Source: Bacteroidetes bacterium 4572_114
Lineage (GTDB): Bacteria > Bacteroidota > Bacteroidia > Bacteroidales > 4484-276
Direction of reading: 5' to 3'
NCBI GenBank assembly: GCA_002254335.1
Contig: NIVA01000113.1
Coordinates: 1-6,171 of the forward strand
DNA length: 6,171 nucleotides
This document shows positions 6,056 through 6,171 of this stretch, piece after piece; positions within the stretch are counted from its first letter, which is position 1; each line of letters opens with the position of its first letter. Under the pieces are notes generated by a model. It saw only the letters and a list, made by a program, of their open reading frames with translations, had not been told where the DNA came from and made no database searches. The position numbers and the translations under genes were made by a program.

Positions 6056-6171
6056 CCCCCCCCCTCTAACTCCCCCTTTCCGTACGGACTCCCTTCGGTC
6101 GAAGGGGGAGGATTCCACCACACTGGCAGCCACAGTGGCTTGTGTGTTGGGACTCCCTTGAAGGGTTGGGG
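6056..6171. repeat. C-rich palindromic intergenic repeat, continues past window end
   Basis: A run of nine C (6056-6064) leads into CTCCCCCTT (6070-6078), whose exact reverse complement AAGGGGGAG is at 6102-6110. Between them lie the perfect palindrome TCCGTACGGA (6079-6088) and a second small stem CCCTTCG/CGAAGGG (6091-6097 with 6100-6106). A second hairpin follows: GCCAC-A-GTGGC (6129-6139) nested inside CACAC/GTGTG (6119-6123 with 6142-6146). A third, CCCTT-G-AAGGG (6155-6165), lies at the edge. The style matches dispersed CTCCCCCTT...AAGGGGGAG repeats often seen between Bacteroidetes genes. No gene is seen here; the right boundary is outside the window. Confidence 0.65.

Overview
The window looks like part of a Bacteroidetes (Bacteroidota) chromosome. 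The signs are a C-terminal type IX secretion system (T9SS) sorting-type domain on the first protein, a DUF4402 protein beside an usher-like outer-membrane barrel, candidate promoters of the TAnnTTTG type, weak or absent Shine-Dalgarno sequences, and intergenic DNA full of small palindromes and TTCCA/TGGAA repeats. The genus cannot be told from the sequence. There are no RNA genes, CRISPR arrays or complete insertion sequences.

Positions 1-3760 (+ strand) look like one operon. It holds the 3' end of a large exported protein with a T9SS-type tail, then after 2 nt a small exported DUF4402 protein, then after 23 nt an 866-residue protein resembling a chaperone-usher pilus usher. The usher-like protein would be the outer-membrane channel and the DUF4402 protein its likely substrate or structural subunit. 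No periplasmic PapD-like chaperone is present in the window. This is the most interesting biology here: a candidate usher-type surface assembly system in Bacteroidetes, transcriptionally linked to a T9SS cargo.

Positions 3761-4397 (+) carry a Uma2-family (PD-(D/E)XK fold) gene with its own candidate promoter. It converges on a minus-strand yitT-type membrane protein gene (4627-5544). The 229-nt gap between them contains an imperfect 28-nt direct repeat pair flanking short inverted repeats.

Positions 5545-6171 contain no convincing gene. In order they hold an inverted pair of 8-bp-period arrays (nnnTGGAA, then TTCCAnnn), a candidate minus-strand promoter just beyond them, a tight cluster of four small hairpins, and a C-rich palindromic repeat that runs off the window end. 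If the promoter is real, the octamer arrays lie in a roughly 230-nt transcribed leader of the yitT gene and could fold into a large hairpin there.
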